Shown here in pieces: positions 1 to 7,698 of a DNA stretch of 24,888 nt. The position numbers were made by a program, and so were the translations under genes. How positions within the stretch are numbered: position 1 is the first letter of the stretch; every line of letters starts with the position of its first letter. The notes below the pieces were generated by a model. That model saw nothing but the letters and a program-made list of their open reading frames with translations. It was not told the DNA's origin and did no database searches. Source of the DNA: Planctomycetota bacterium (lineage in GTDB: Bacteria; Planctomycetota; Phycisphaerae; Phycisphaerales; UBA1924); contig JAEYUO010000011.1 of assembly GCA_023432465.1 (NCBI GenBank), positions 1-24,888 of the forward strand. Reading direction: 5' to 3'.

Positions 1-284
1 CCCCTCCCCCAACGCCGGCCCGGCTTGAAGGCAAAGGCAAGGAAGAGATGGGGAAGGGGTGTTGGGACGGTGTCGCCCACTTCGGGGCTTGTGCGGAAAT
101 GCGTCCGTGACCCGGGGCTGCCGCCCCGGGCTCGGGACGTGGCCCGCTCCGCGGGCGGGAAGAAGCACCGGCGGGAGGCGGAGGGCGGAGGCGCGGGTTG
201 GGGGTATGTTGCAGCGTGGATGGTTTCGGTGCTCCCTCGCCCCCCCATTTGCGCTCGGGCTGTGTTCGCCAAAAACTCAGATCT

Positions 285-308
285 GTGGAAATTCGATCGA
301 ATTTCCAC
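285..308. repeat. Perfect 24-bp palindrome
   Basis: The half-site GTGGAAATTCGA is followed directly by its exact reverse complement, giving 12 paired bases on each side with no spacer. The next outward bases (T284, C309) do not pair. It is A/T-rich in G+C-rich surroundings. A spacer-free palindrome is more typical of a dimeric protein-binding site than of an RNA hairpin, since it leaves no loop. No T-run follows, so a terminator is unlikely. The protein that would bind it is unknown. Confidence 0.75.
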
Positions 309-529
309 CATTCTGAGGTGCGGACCGCGCCCGCAGCGCGTGCACATCACATCAATAGGGTGTGCCGTTGCCTGCTGATGCGCAGATATGAGAAGGCATA
401 GTGCAATCCGCCCCCGGTCTCGGTGACGCGGACAACGGAGGGATGCTCGATGATGCCGCGGCGGCGTGGGGGCGCGGAAGTGCGTGCTCGGCAGGAGAGG
501 AAGCGAGCTCACGCAACCTATCCCGAGTT

Positions 530-596
530 CATGCACATTCATGAGCACACATGATGAAGTTGGAGGACCGCGCGGGCATGATGACATGAAGTCATG
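530..596. promoter_or_regulatory. Spaced CATG array upstream of the ArsR-type gene
   Basis: CATG occurs at 530, 540 and 550, a 10-bp period, and again at 577, 585 and 593, an 8-bp period. Several copies extend to TCATG or CATGA, and the second group includes the inverted repeat GCATGA (576-581) / TCATGC (592-597). The segment lies 115-180 bp upstream of the regulator start at 710. It looks like a cluster of binding half-sites, possibly for autoregulation. That role is inferred from position and spacing only. Confidence 0.4.
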
Positions 597-709
597 CTAA
601 TCTGGCGTGACCGCCGGGCGACTCGCCACGGACCTGCGCACCCGCGGCGGGATGCAACTTGCAGCAGTCTTCGAGCTCTTCAGCGCGCCTGATTCAGGCG
701 GAGGTGCCG

Positions 710-1549
710 ATGGACGAGAGCCGCGCAGCGCACGGAAGGGATGGCGAGGGGGATGCGACCGGCGCGGAGCGCAGCGGGCACGCCGCTGCGCGTGCCCGCG
801 GACTGGGGGCGGAGCGAGACGATTCACTGGAAGACTCAGCTGCGGCGGATGCGATCGCGGGCGAGGGGGGTGGGCGGCGGAGGCGGGGTCGCCGGGGAGC
901 ATCATCCGGCCGGTGGGAGCCCGTCCCGGCGGTGCCGCTCTGGAAGCTGCTGGGCGCGATCGGGAACGGGGCGGGGATCCGGTATGAGCTGCTGTTCCAT
1001 CTGCTGGCCCGGCCCCGGGATGTGGGGTGGCTGGCGCGGGCACTGGATCTCGACCAGCCGCGGGTGAGCCAGCACTTGGCGGAGCTGCGCAAGGCGGGCG
1101 TGGTGGCCGCGACGTATGAGAACGGGCACCGTGTGTACGCGATCACCGGGAACGCGCGCATCATCGCGAGTTCTGCGCAGAGGCGGCCGTTGATCGCGGT
1201 GATTGGGTCCGACGGGGTGGGCATGGTCTTCATCGACCTGCGGGATGAGCCGGGCGGCGCCCGGATCGAGTCGCTGATCGAAGCGTTGACCGAGTTGGCG
1301 GCGGAGCAAGCGGCCGCTCGTTCGCTTGGGCCATCACCCGCTCGGGCGGGCGCGGGCCGCGGCCCGAAGGCGGTGGATGGGGCGAGTGCCCGCAGCGCTG
1401 CAGCGCGGCCGGGAGTTCCCGCCGCGGAGCGCGGAGGCGAAGCGAACGAGGTACAAGGGGCGGCGGGGAAGGGGGGCGAGGAAGTCGAGGTGACGGTTCG
1501 CGCGGGGCTCAGGGGGCGGGCGGGGGAGAAGACTCCGCCGGGAGCATGA
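710..1549 (+). CDS. ArsR-type winged-helix transcriptional regulator with long disordered arms
   Basis: Predicted cytoplasmic DNA-binding regulator of 279 residues. The core at about residues 76-148 has the ArsR-type winged-helix pattern: a first helix around VPLWKLLGAIGNGAGIRYEL, a helix-turn-helix with DQPRVSQHLAELRKAG as recognition helix, then the wing ENGHRVYAI. ArsR proteins are usually about 100 residues. Here roughly 70 low-complexity residues precede the core and a long Ala/Gly/Arg/Glu tail follows it. No metal-binding cysteine motif is visible in the core, so a metal-sensor role is not supported. I chose ATG 710 because GGAGGT sits 4 nt upstream; an in-frame TTG at 659 would add 17 residues with no such signal. 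The 3' end overlaps the convergent RyR gene by 41 bp. The target is unknown; the CATG array and 24-bp palindrome upstream are candidates for its own sites. Confidence 0.75.
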   Translation: MDESRAAHGRDGEGDATGAERSGHAAARARGLGAERDDSLEDSAAADAIAGEGGGRRRRGRRGASSGRWEPVPAVPLWKLLGAIGNGAGIRYELLFHLLARPRDVGWLARALDLDQPRVSQHLAELRKAGVVAATYENGHRVYAITGNARIIASSAQRRPLIAVIGSDGVGMVFIDLRDEPGGARIESLIEALTELAAEQAAARSLGPSPARAGAGRGPKAVDGASARSAAARPGVPAAERGGEANEVQGAAGKGGEEVEVTVRAGLRGRAGEKTPPGA

Positions 1550-1994
1550 GTTCTCGCTCCGGCGGGGTGTGCTCGGATTCGGAGCCGTCGCTCCAGCGGA
1601 CCCGCACGATGTCCAGATCCCCGGTGTCCGGGTTGATGACCCACGACAGGATCTTCCCGCGCAACCCGGGCGTGGGTGTGTCGGCGGCGGGATCATCGAT
1701 GTGCACGACCTCGCGGCCGATCTGCATGTCCTCGGGCTGGAGTTCGGGCAGGCCGGGCAGGCCGCGTGGGTAGTCGAGAAGCTCACCCAGGTACGCCGCG
1801 GCATCTTCGCACCGCAGGGAGCGGATGGTCCGGCGCTGGTCGGGCGCGGCGAGGCGGTCGAACGGGGCGATGGCATCGTGGACTTTGGCGCCGGCGTCGT
1901 AGCCGCGCCCCGGTCGCCAGCCCTGGTCGCGCATGCGGTCGCACCAGCATTCGTGCGCCGCCTCGGCGAGCAGGCGCAAAGTGGCGGTGTTCAT
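1509..1994 (-). CDS. RyR-domain protein
   Basis: 161-residue soluble protein with no signal peptide. Residues ~8-55 match the RyR repeat pattern known from ryanodine receptors and from scattered bacterial and phage proteins: an AHECWCDRM start, then GW, an Asp, 'AKVHDAIAPFDRL' (K-H-P-x-L-x-P-Y-x-x-L in the family) and a closing basic helix. The rest (~70-161) has no domain I recognise; it contains 'KILSWVINPDTGDLDIVRVRWSDGSE', which reads like a small beta barrel, and a Pro-rich tail. ATG 1994 is chosen because AGGAG lies about 10 nt upstream; a TTG at 2003 is almost on top of that signal. Bacterial RyR domains have been proposed to bind nucleotide-derived ligands, but the function here is unknown. 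The gene converges on and overlaps the ArsR-type gene. Confidence 0.65.
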   Translation of the reverse strand: MNTATLRLLAEAAHECWCDRMRDQGWRPGRGYDAGAKVHDAIAPFDRLAAPDQRRTIRSLRCEDAAAYLGELLDYPRGLPGLPELQPEDMQIGREVVHIDDPAADTPTPGLRGKILSWVINPDTGDLDIVRVRWSDGSESEHTPPERELMLPAESSPPPAP

Positions 1995-2378
1995 CTCGGT
2001 CAATCTCCTGCAGCGGAACCCACAGCGTACCAGCGCTCAACCGCGCGAGCGAAGGCATATGCAGGGTCGGAGATATCGCGGGAGAGCGATATGAACTGTG
2101 CGGCGGAGCCGGGCGGGGGCCCGTCTCGATTTCCAGAGTCTCCTTGCCGCTCCCCGCGGCACTCGGGACTCGACGGTCGCTGGACCAGGCCTCCGCGGGC
2201 AAGCACGCCCTTGCGGCCCCCCCTCAGCAAGCAGCACCCCCGCCCCCCGCCCGTGGATGCGATGTCCTCAAAGTCCGCCGCGACCGGCGGCGACAACGCG
2301 CTCGCCCCCAACACCGATGAGACCGCGCCCGTCGGTGAGATCGCGGCATCGATGACGATGGCCTTACGCACGCCAAAT
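1995..2378. other. Intergenic stretch, no supportable gene
   Basis: About 380 bp between the RyR gene and the structured RNA region. The open frames here are compositionally biased and unlike known proteins. If the RNA at 2379-2544 is the 3' part of a tmRNA, its 5' half should lie here. I looked for a 5' acceptor strand that pairs with CCGCTCC. The best match is GGAGCCG at 2105-2111, with one mismatch. A CTCGACGG at 2169 resembles the tmRNA D-loop consensus, but the bases before it do not pair with the 3' acceptor strand. Neither is convincing. Confidence 0.5.
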
Positions 2379-2544
2379 GGCGCGGTGTAGACCGCGCCTG
2401 GCTGCGTTACAGGCCGCAATCGCGCGTCAGGTTTGCAAGCCTTGCAATCTGCTACCCACGCTGGTAGCGTGGCTTACGCGTTCGGGTTGCTGCGTGCGAG
2501 GCTTCGCAATGATGAGGTCGGGAGTTCGACTCTCCTCCGCTCCA
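2379..2544 (+). ncRNA. Candidate structured RNA with tRNA-like 3' end (tmRNA-like or tRNA remnant)
   Basis: Successive perfect hairpins are visible: GGCGCGGT-GTAG-ACCGCGCC (2379-2398), CCACGC-TGGTA-GCGTGG (2456-2472), whose flanks CTACC/GGTAG offer an alternative pairing, and TGCGA-GGCT-TCGCA (2495-2508). Then comes a T arm: GGGAG (2520-2524), loop TTCGACT, CTCCT (2532-2536), an acceptor 3' strand CCGCTCC and discriminator A2544, with no encoded CCA, as in the other tRNAs here. No normal D or anticodon arm fits in the preceding 75 nt, so this is not an ordinary tRNA. Helices feeding into a T arm and acceptor are what the 3' half of tmRNA looks like, but I could not find a clear 5' acceptor strand or an ALAA-type tag. 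The alternative is a displaced tRNA 3' end left by an integrated element. An intrinsic terminator follows at once. Confidence 0.4.
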
Positions 2545-2553
2545 CTTGTCCTT

Positions 2554-2591
2554 GACGCCGCTGGCACACGCCCGCGGCGTCGCTCGTTTTT
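2554..2591 (+). terminator. Intrinsic terminator after the tRNA-like RNA
   Basis: GACGCCGC (2554-2561) pairs perfectly with GCGGCGTC (2574-2581) around a 12-nt loop. A short GCTCG and then five T residues (2587-2591) follow. It begins 9 nt after the tRNA-like 3' end, which supports a transcribed plus-strand RNA upstream. Confidence 0.65.
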
Positions 2592-2618
2592 GCCCTTTAT
2601 CAGTCGCCCCGTCGTGTT

Positions 2619-2650
2619 CCGCCAAACCGGCCCGCTTGCGGGACTGGCGG
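2619..2650. repeat. Two-part hairpin between convergent units
   Basis: CCGCCA (2619-2624) pairs with TGGCGG (2645-2650), and inside it CCCGC pairs with GCGGG around TT. It lies between the RNA terminator and the end of the release-factor-like gene, which arrives from the other strand. It may slow or end transcription from that side, but no clear T-run follows on the minus strand. Confidence 0.35.
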
Positions 2651-2699
2651 GCTCATGAGGCCGCCTCCGCAGCCAAAGCACCCACCCACGAATAACCGC

Positions 2700-3227
2700 C
2701 TACCGCAGCGGGTGCAAACCGCGGCTCTCGCGCTGCTGGTTCCACATCAGGACGGCCGGCGGGTGATCCTTCGCGAGCTTGATGAGCTGGCTCGCCGAAC
2801 ACTCCAGCCGCAGGCCCGCCATCTTCGGATCCCAGTTGCACGAGGCAATCACATCCATCGCCTCCGCGAGCAACGCCGGATAGTCCTCGTGCTCGGGGTT
2901 GCACGAGATGCGAGATCCCTTCACACGTGAACGCCACAGCGTCGAACCGATCTCCCCGATCGGCACCGGCATCCTCGCCGTGACCGCCAGCGCGAGGCGA
3001 AGCCGCCGCAGAGCCATGCGTTTGTTCTCCATCTGGCTCCGCCGCTCGCTCGCGTGCGCCATGATTCCCGTCGCCAGGTGTGTCAGCTCCACCAGCGTCT
3101 CGACCTTGTTGCGGTTCTGCCCGCCCGGCCCCCCAGTGCGGCCCATGCTGATGCTGCACTGCCGCAGCAGCGCATCCTCCTCCAGGCATGCCGGGTGCGT
3201 CCATCGTTCCAACCGCTGCGCTCTCAC
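2700..3227 (-). CDS. Release-factor-like GGQ-domain protein
   Basis: 175-residue protein with the class I peptide chain release factor domain. TGGPGGQNRNKVET (residues ~31-44) contains the GGQ tripeptide that places water in the ribosomal peptidyl transferase centre for peptidyl-tRNA hydrolysis. The stop-codon-reading domains of RF1/RF2 are absent, so it belongs with the small stop-independent or orphan RF-like proteins such as ArfB-type rescue factors. Unlike ArfB, it has no obvious short Lys/Arg-rich C-terminal tail; instead residues ~85-170 follow with no recognised motif. I start it at GTG 3227, whose GTGA overlaps the tsaD stop by 4 bp, a coupling arrangement. An ATG frame further upstream would overlap tsaD by 76 bp and add nothing family-like. 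It is the last gene of the ctp-tsaD operon. Assignment to the RF-1 domain family is firm; the exact role is not. Confidence 0.8.
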   Translation of the reverse strand: MRAQRLERWTHPACLEEDALLRQCSISMGRTGGPGGQNRNKVETLVELTHLATGIMAHASERRSQMENKRMALRRLRLALAVTARMPVPIGEIGSTLWRSRVKGSRISCNPEHEDYPALLAEAMDVIASCNWDPKMAGLRLECSASQLIKLAKDHPPAVLMWNQQRESRGLHPLR

Positions 3228-4318
3228 GCCGCCACTCCCGTCGGCGCTGCCGTGAACGACAGTTGCTCGCCTTGCCAGTTCCGCGACCGCAAAACGCAAT
3301 CCCCCAGCGCGCCGATCATCGCCGCGTTATCAAGGCAGAACTCCATTGCCGGCAGCCGAACATCCACATCCAGCCGAGAACCCAGATCCGCCAGCCGCTC
3401 CCGCAGCGCGGAGTTCGCCGAAACCCCGCCGCCCACCAGCACTCCCTTGCACTCCGGATGCCGCGCAAGCGCACGTTCAAGCTTGAGAATGATGGCCGAG
3501 ACCGCCGCATGCTGAAACGTCGCCGCAACCTCCGCCGCGTTCATCGTCGGCCCGTGCGGCGCGCCGCCCCGTGCCTCGCGCCGGGCGCGGGCTGTCGCGC
3601 TCTCCGGCACACCGCGGAACGCGTACAACGCGGCGGTCTTCAGCCCCGAAAACGAGAAGTCGAGCGAATCGGGCGCGATGCGCGCGATGGGAAATCCCGG
3701 GCTCCGCGGCGACGCGGTGCGCGCGAGCCGATCCACCTCCGGCCCGCCCGGGAACCCGAGCCCGAGAATCGCCGCGACCTTGTCGTACGCCTCGCCGATC
3801 GCATCGTCCATCGTCGAACCGATCTTCCGGATGGTCGTGGGGCCGTCGCACAGGTACACCGCCGTGTGCCCCCCGCTGACCACCAGCCCCAGCGCCGGCC
3901 AGCGCGGCATGCCCGGCACGCTCCCCGCGCGCCCGATCCACCCCGCCGCAAGGTGCGCCTGCACGTGATCGACACCGACGACCGGGATCCCCAGCCCGAG
4001 CGCGAGCGCCTTCGCCGCCGCAACGCCCACCAGCAGCGAACCGATGAGTCCAGGTCGATTGCCCACCGCAACCGCGTGCAGATCCGCCAGCGACACCCCC
4101 GCCTCGCTGATCGCGCTGCGAATGACCGGGAGGATGCGCTCCGCGTGCGCGCGGCTGGCGATCTCCGGAACGACGCCCCGGTACTCTGCGTGCAGTTCGT
4201 GCTGGGAGGCGATGACATTGGACAGCACCTCGCGCCCTCCGCGAATCACCGCCGCGGCGGTCTCGTCGCAGGAGGACTCGATCCCGAGGACCAGCCGATC
4301 ATCCAGGGCGTCACTCAC
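3224..4318 (-). CDS. tsaD: tRNA N6-threonylcarbamoyladenosine transferase TsaD
   Basis: TsaD (Kae1/YgjD) transfers threonylcarbamoyl from threonylcarbamoyl-AMP to A37 of ANN-decoding tRNAs, working with TsaB and TsaE in the cytoplasm. The 364 residues match the family length. Visible are GIESSCDET near the N terminus (ASKHA phosphate 1 region), HVQAH (His118 and His122, the metal ligands) and VVSGGHT (~147-152), with a conserved GGGVSANSALR near the C terminus. The usual GPGL motif reads NRPGL. I chose GTG 4318 because homology begins directly after it and it overlaps the end of the protease gene by 8 bp; an ATG at 4435 would lie deep in that gene. The downstream release-factor-like gene overlaps its stop by 4 bp, so all three are probably co-transcribed and translationally coupled. 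Confidence 0.95.
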   Translation of the reverse strand: MSDALDDRLVLGIESSCDETAAAVIRGGREVLSNVIASQHELHAEYRGVVPEIASRAHAERILPVIRSAISEAGVSLADLHAVAVGNRPGLIGSLLVGVAAAKALALGLGIPVVGVDHVQAHLAAGWIGRAGSVPGMPRWPALGLVVSGGHTAVYLCDGPTTIRKIGSTMDDAIGEAYDKVAAILGLGFPGGPEVDRLARTASPRSPGFPIARIAPDSLDFSFSGLKTAALYAFRGVPESATARARREARGGAPHGPTMNAAEVAATFQHAAVSAIILKLERALARHPECKGVLVGGGVSANSALRERLADLGSRLDVDVRLPAMEFCLDNAAMIGALGDCVLRSRNWQGEQLSFTAAPTGVAA

Positions 4319-6062
4319 CTTCGTTCTCTGGTGCTGCTCCGGCGGGCACCACAGGTCGAACATCGGCCTGCAGGAGCCAGCGTTCGATGTCCTCGCCCGT
4401 GATCTTGAGTGTCGCGACAACATTGCCCGACGCATCCCGGATCTCGAGTTGCCCGTCGGTCAGCCGCGCATCATCGGGCCAGAGGTCCAGAAACTCGGGC
4501 TCGCTCTCGCCGGTCGCCGCGGCCTTCTCCAGTGCACCGATGCGCTTCTCAATCCGTGCGAACTCGAGGCCCAGTCGTTCGCGAGCACGCTCAAGATTGC
4601 GAAGCTCGGTCACGGCGATCTCCGCGTGTGCATCCTTGGCATCGCTGACCGCGGCCCATTCGCCGGTATCAAGCCTCGCCTGCACCGCCCGGAGCGCGGC
4701 GGCGAGTTGCGTGTCCCGCGCATCGGTGGCGATCCAGTCCGGGCTGGACCAGCTCTGCTCAGGCACGGTGCCCGCGGCAGCTTTGTCCACGCCGGACCGG
4801 ACGGCGTCAAAGTCGCGACGGCGCATAAACCGGGCGAGCAGTTCGTCATCCTCGACCGGGACATAGAACCCGCGATTCGGATCCACACCCCAGTTCGCCG
4901 AGTCGTCCTCTCGCTGGATCAGCCTCCCCGAAGGAAGGTAGTACTTCTGCGTGGTGAACTTGAGCTTCGCTTCGGACTGGCGCGAGAGCGAGATCACAGT
5001 TTGGACAAGCCCCTTGCCAAAGGTGCGCGTCCCGATGACCACGCCCGCATTGTGCTCCTGAATCGCCCCGGCCACGATCTCGCTGGCGGAGGCCGAGCCG
5101 CCATCGACCAGCACGGCGACCGTCAGGCCGACCGCAGCGCCGCCTCGTTTGGCGGTCAAGACCTGATCGCGCGTTGCTCGTCCCTTGATCGAGACGATCG
5201 TGCCGGTATCGAGGAACATGTCGGCGATCCGGTGCGCGCCATCGAGAGTGCCGCCGGGATTGCCGCGGAGGTCCAGAACGAGCGAAGTCAGCGCGTGCCC
5301 GTCGGCGGCCGCGGCGGACCGTGCCGCGGCGAGCGCGGCCTCGAACTCGTCCGGCGCGGAGGGGGTGAACTGGGCGAGCCGGATGTACGCGATGCCGCGG
5401 GCGGGATCGAGGAAGTAGTCCCAGCGGCCGTTGTCACCGGGGAGGCGGCGCAGGCCGCGTACCGCGCGATAGGTGATCGCCTTGCGTGTGAGGGTGAAGG
5501 GAATCTCGACACCGCCGCGCTGCACGATGAAGCGGACCAGCGTGTCGGGCGGACCGGTCAGCAGGTCCACGCACTGATCACTGGTGAGGCCGAAGGTCGA
5601 TGTGCCCTCGATGCTGGTGATCCGGTCCCCGGTGAGGATGCCCGCGGCGAGAGCAGGGGAGTCTTCCAGCGGCGTGACGACGGTGAGCCAGCCGTCGCGC
5701 ATCTCGATCTGGCAGCCGATGCCCGAGAAGTTGCCAGTCATCTGCTTTTCAAACTTGTCCGAGTCCTTGGCAGGGATGTACTCGGCGTAGGGATCATCGA
5801 GCGACTCGAGCATTCCATCGATCGCGCCCTGCTGGAGCTTCTCAGGGTCCGGCGCATCGACGTGGCCCTGGGAGAGTTCGCGGTAGACGGCGGCGATTGG
5901 GTCGATGAAGGCGGGCTGGCCCCGGAACTGCGCATAGAGCTCCGGCACGCGCGTTACCGAGAAAACGCCGAGCACAAACGCCAGGGCGACGGTCATCAGG
6001 TGCATCCGGCGCGAACCACGCGGAGCGGGGCGGGCCGAACTGGAGATGGAAAGAGCCGGCAT
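4311..6062 (-). CDS. S41 C-terminal processing peptidase (CtpA/Prc type)
   Basis: 583-residue serine protease that probably cuts non-polar C termini of envelope proteins. A basic start and a hydrophobic segment (~20-38) suggest an uncleaved anchor or signal peptide, so the enzyme faces the periplasm. A PDZ domain spans ~110-195, with the carboxylate-binding region near 'FSGIGCQIEM'. The S41 core follows: LVLDLRGNPGG (~261-271), GGSASASEIVAGA with Ser325, and TFGKG with Lys350. The 25-residue Ser-Lys spacing equals that of E. coli Prc (Ser452/Lys477). The ~200 C-terminal residues after the core are helical and charged, with no recognised domain. ATG 6062 has GGAGG 5 nt upstream. It is the first gene of the operon with tsaD and is divergent from hflX across about 120 bp. 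Confidence 0.92.
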   Translation of the reverse strand: MPALSISSSARPAPRGSRRMHLMTVALAFVLGVFSVTRVPELYAQFRGQPAFIDPIAAVYRELSQGHVDAPDPEKLQQGAIDGMLESLDDPYAEYIPAKDSDKFEKQMTGNFSGIGCQIEMRDGWLTVVTPLEDSPALAAGILTGDRITSIEGTSTFGLTSDQCVDLLTGPPDTLVRFIVQRGGVEIPFTLTRKAITYRAVRGLRRLPGDNGRWDYFLDPARGIAYIRLAQFTPSAPDEFEAALAAARSAAAADGHALTSLVLDLRGNPGGTLDGAHRIADMFLDTGTIVSIKGRATRDQVLTAKRGGAAVGLTVAVLVDGGSASASEIVAGAIQEHNAGVVIGTRTFGKGLVQTVISLSRQSEAKLKFTTQKYYLPSGRLIQREDDSANWGVDPNRGFYVPVEDDELLARFMRRRDFDAVRSGVDKAAAGTVPEQSWSSPDWIATDARDTQLAAALRAVQARLDTGEWAAVSDAKDAHAEIAVTELRNLERARERLGLEFARIEKRIGALEKAAATGESEPEFLDLWPDDARLTDGQLEIRDASGNVVATLKITGEDIERWLLQADVRPVVPAGAAPENEGE

Positions 6063-6184
6063 GAGAGCCTCCTTGCGGATTGATTATTCGCAGCGGGAGG
6101 GGAAGGGGACGTGAGAATCGGGATCGCGTGGGCTTTGTTCTACCGGGGGGCGTTCGAGCGGGGGTGCGCTACAGTTGACTCGCG

Positions 6185-7636
6185 ATGCCCGCCCCGACTG
6201 AACGTACGTCCATCAAGGTGCAATCCGAACGCGCGGTGATGGCCGCGGTGAGGTTGCCCAGCTCCAACTACGACCCGCGCGATCCGTTCGGCGAGCTGCG
6301 GTCTTTGGCCGAGCAGGCGGGGGCGATCGTGGTGGGGGAGATGGAGCAGCGCAAGCTCAAGCCGGAGGCGGCGACCTTCATCGGCTCCGGCAAGCTGGAG
6401 GAGTTGCGGAACCTGTGCGATGCGCTGGACGCGACGCTTGTGATCTTTGATCACGACCTGTCGCCGCGGCAGATCCGCAACATCGAGGAGATCCTGTCGC
6501 CCAAGGGGAAGACGCCGATCAAGGTCGTCGATCGCTCGGAGTTGATCCTGGACATCTTCGCAGGCCGCGCGACGACGCACGAGGCGAAGCTGGCGGTCGA
6601 GTTGGCGCAGATGGAGTACACCTATCCACGGCTGCGGGCGATGTGGGACCACCTGGAGCGCATCGTGGGCGCGGGTGGGATGGCGGGGATCGGCACGCGA
6701 GGTCCGGGCGAGCAGCAGCTTGAGATCGATCGCCGGCTTGCGCAGAAGCGGCGTATGGAGTTGCAGTCCGAACTGGATGTGATCTATGAGCGCAAACGCC
6801 GGACGGTGCGCGACCGCAAGCTGTCGCATTTCACGGTGGGGATCGTCGGATACACGAACGCAGGGAAGAGCACGCTGTTCAATGCGTTGACGATCGGCGG
6901 CGCCTACGCGGATGACCGTGTGTTCGCGACGCTCGTCACCCGCACGCGGGACTGGGACCTGGGCGGGGGGTTGACGGTGATGCTGTCGGACACCGTCGGC
7001 TTTGTGCGCGACCTGCCCCACCATCTGATCGCGAGCTTCCGCGCAACGCTCGAAGAGGCAACGCACGCGGACCTGATCCTGATCGTGCTGGATGTCTCGG
7101 ACCCCGCGGCGGAGATGCAGTACCAGACGGTCATTCAGACTCTTGATTCGCTGGAATCGGAGATCGCCGAGCAGCAGGAGCGGGATGCGCGGGCGGCCGG
7201 CCCCGCGGGCGCGAGGGGCGCGAACGACGATGGCGAGGCGAGCTGGGTGCCGCCCGAGCGACTGGTGCTGCTGAACAAGGCGGACAAGCTGACGGACAAT
7301 CGTGAACTGCTGGTGTGGCTGAACAAGGTGCCCGGCGCGATCCCGATCTCGGCGATCCAGCCCGGGGGCCCGGGCCATGACGTCCTGACCGACAAGGTCC
7401 GCGCTGCCGCGCAGATGGGCGTGCAGGAGGTCGAGGTCGTGGTGCCGGTTTCGGAGGGCAAGGCGATCCAGCGGCTGGAGACGCGAGCCAAGGTGCTGTC
7501 CCGCGAGTATGCCGAGGATGGCCGGCAGGTGCGGATGCGCGTGCGGATCGGCAAGCGGCAACTCGACCAGATCCTCTCGACCACCGGGGGGCGGTTGAAA
7601 GTGGGGTCGGGAACTACCCCGGCAGGCTCGGTCTGA
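6185..7636 (+). CDS. hflX: GTPase HflX
   Basis: HflX is a ribosome-associated GTPase that binds 50S or 70S particles and can split stalled ribosomes. The 483 residues show the N-terminal HflX domain and linker (~20-210, with GIGTRGPGEQQLEIDRR at ~168-184) and then the G domain: G1 GYTNAGKST (222-230), G2 Thr in ATLVTRT (~249), G3 DTVGF (269-273) and G4 NKAD (364-367). An extra charged Ala/Gly/Arg stretch (~329-355) separates G3 from G4. Typical HflX is about 420-450 residues; the surplus is this insert and the C terminus. No clear Shine-Dalgarno precedes ATG 6185, and an alternative ATG at residue 19 would still keep the domain. It is divergent from the protease gene. Confidence 0.94.
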   Translation: MPAPTERTSIKVQSERAVMAAVRLPSSNYDPRDPFGELRSLAEQAGAIVVGEMEQRKLKPEAATFIGSGKLEELRNLCDALDATLVIFDHDLSPRQIRNIEEILSPKGKTPIKVVDRSELILDIFAGRATTHEAKLAVELAQMEYTYPRLRAMWDHLERIVGAGGMAGIGTRGPGEQQLEIDRRLAQKRRMELQSELDVIYERKRRTVRDRKLSHFTVGIVGYTNAGKSTLFNALTIGGAYADDRVFATLVTRTRDWDLGGGLTVMLSDTVGFVRDLPHHLIASFRATLEEATHADLILIVLDVSDPAAEMQYQTVIQTLDSLESEIAEQQERDARAAGPAGARGANDDGEASWVPPERLVLLNKADKLTDNRELLVWLNKVPGAIPISAIQPGGPGHDVLTDKVRAAAQMGVQEVEVVVPVSEGKAIQRLETRAKVLSREYAEDGRQVRMRVRIGKRQLDQILSTTGGRLKVGSGTTPAGSV

Positions 7637-7698
7637 TCTCGGGCACACGCTTCAGATCACCCGCCCATTCTGGCGGCCCTGATGCGAAAGTGATACAG

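Larger units (their letters stand above)
1..709. other. Left-end region without a supportable gene
   Basis: I see no convincing protein gene here. The open frames are short, rich in Arg, Gly and Pro, have no family resemblance and overlap each other. The stretch does hold structure: an 8-bp G+C hairpin at 111-130 (CCCGGGGC, loop TGCC, GCCCCGGG), a perfect 24-bp palindrome at 285-308 and a CATG-rich segment at 530-596. The right part probably includes the promoter of the regulator that starts at 710. The left part may include the end of a transcription unit that lies outside the window. Confidence 0.6.

Noticed and set aside
25..401. Open frames at the left end that could be small proteins
   Set aside because: They overlap in several frames, have biased composition and no family resemblance, and a perfect palindrome runs through them.
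1569..2390. Long plus-strand frame opposite the RyR gene
   Set aside because: It mirrors the RyR gene on the other strand, and its codon pattern follows from the G+C bias.
2000..2419. Minus-strand open frame between the RyR gene and the RNA region
   Set aside because: No start signal, no recognisable domain, and it covers hairpins of the candidate RNA.
4044..6083. A 679-codon plus-strand frame opposite tsaD and the protease
   Set aside because: The minus-strand proteins have catalytic motifs; this frame has none and is a shadow.
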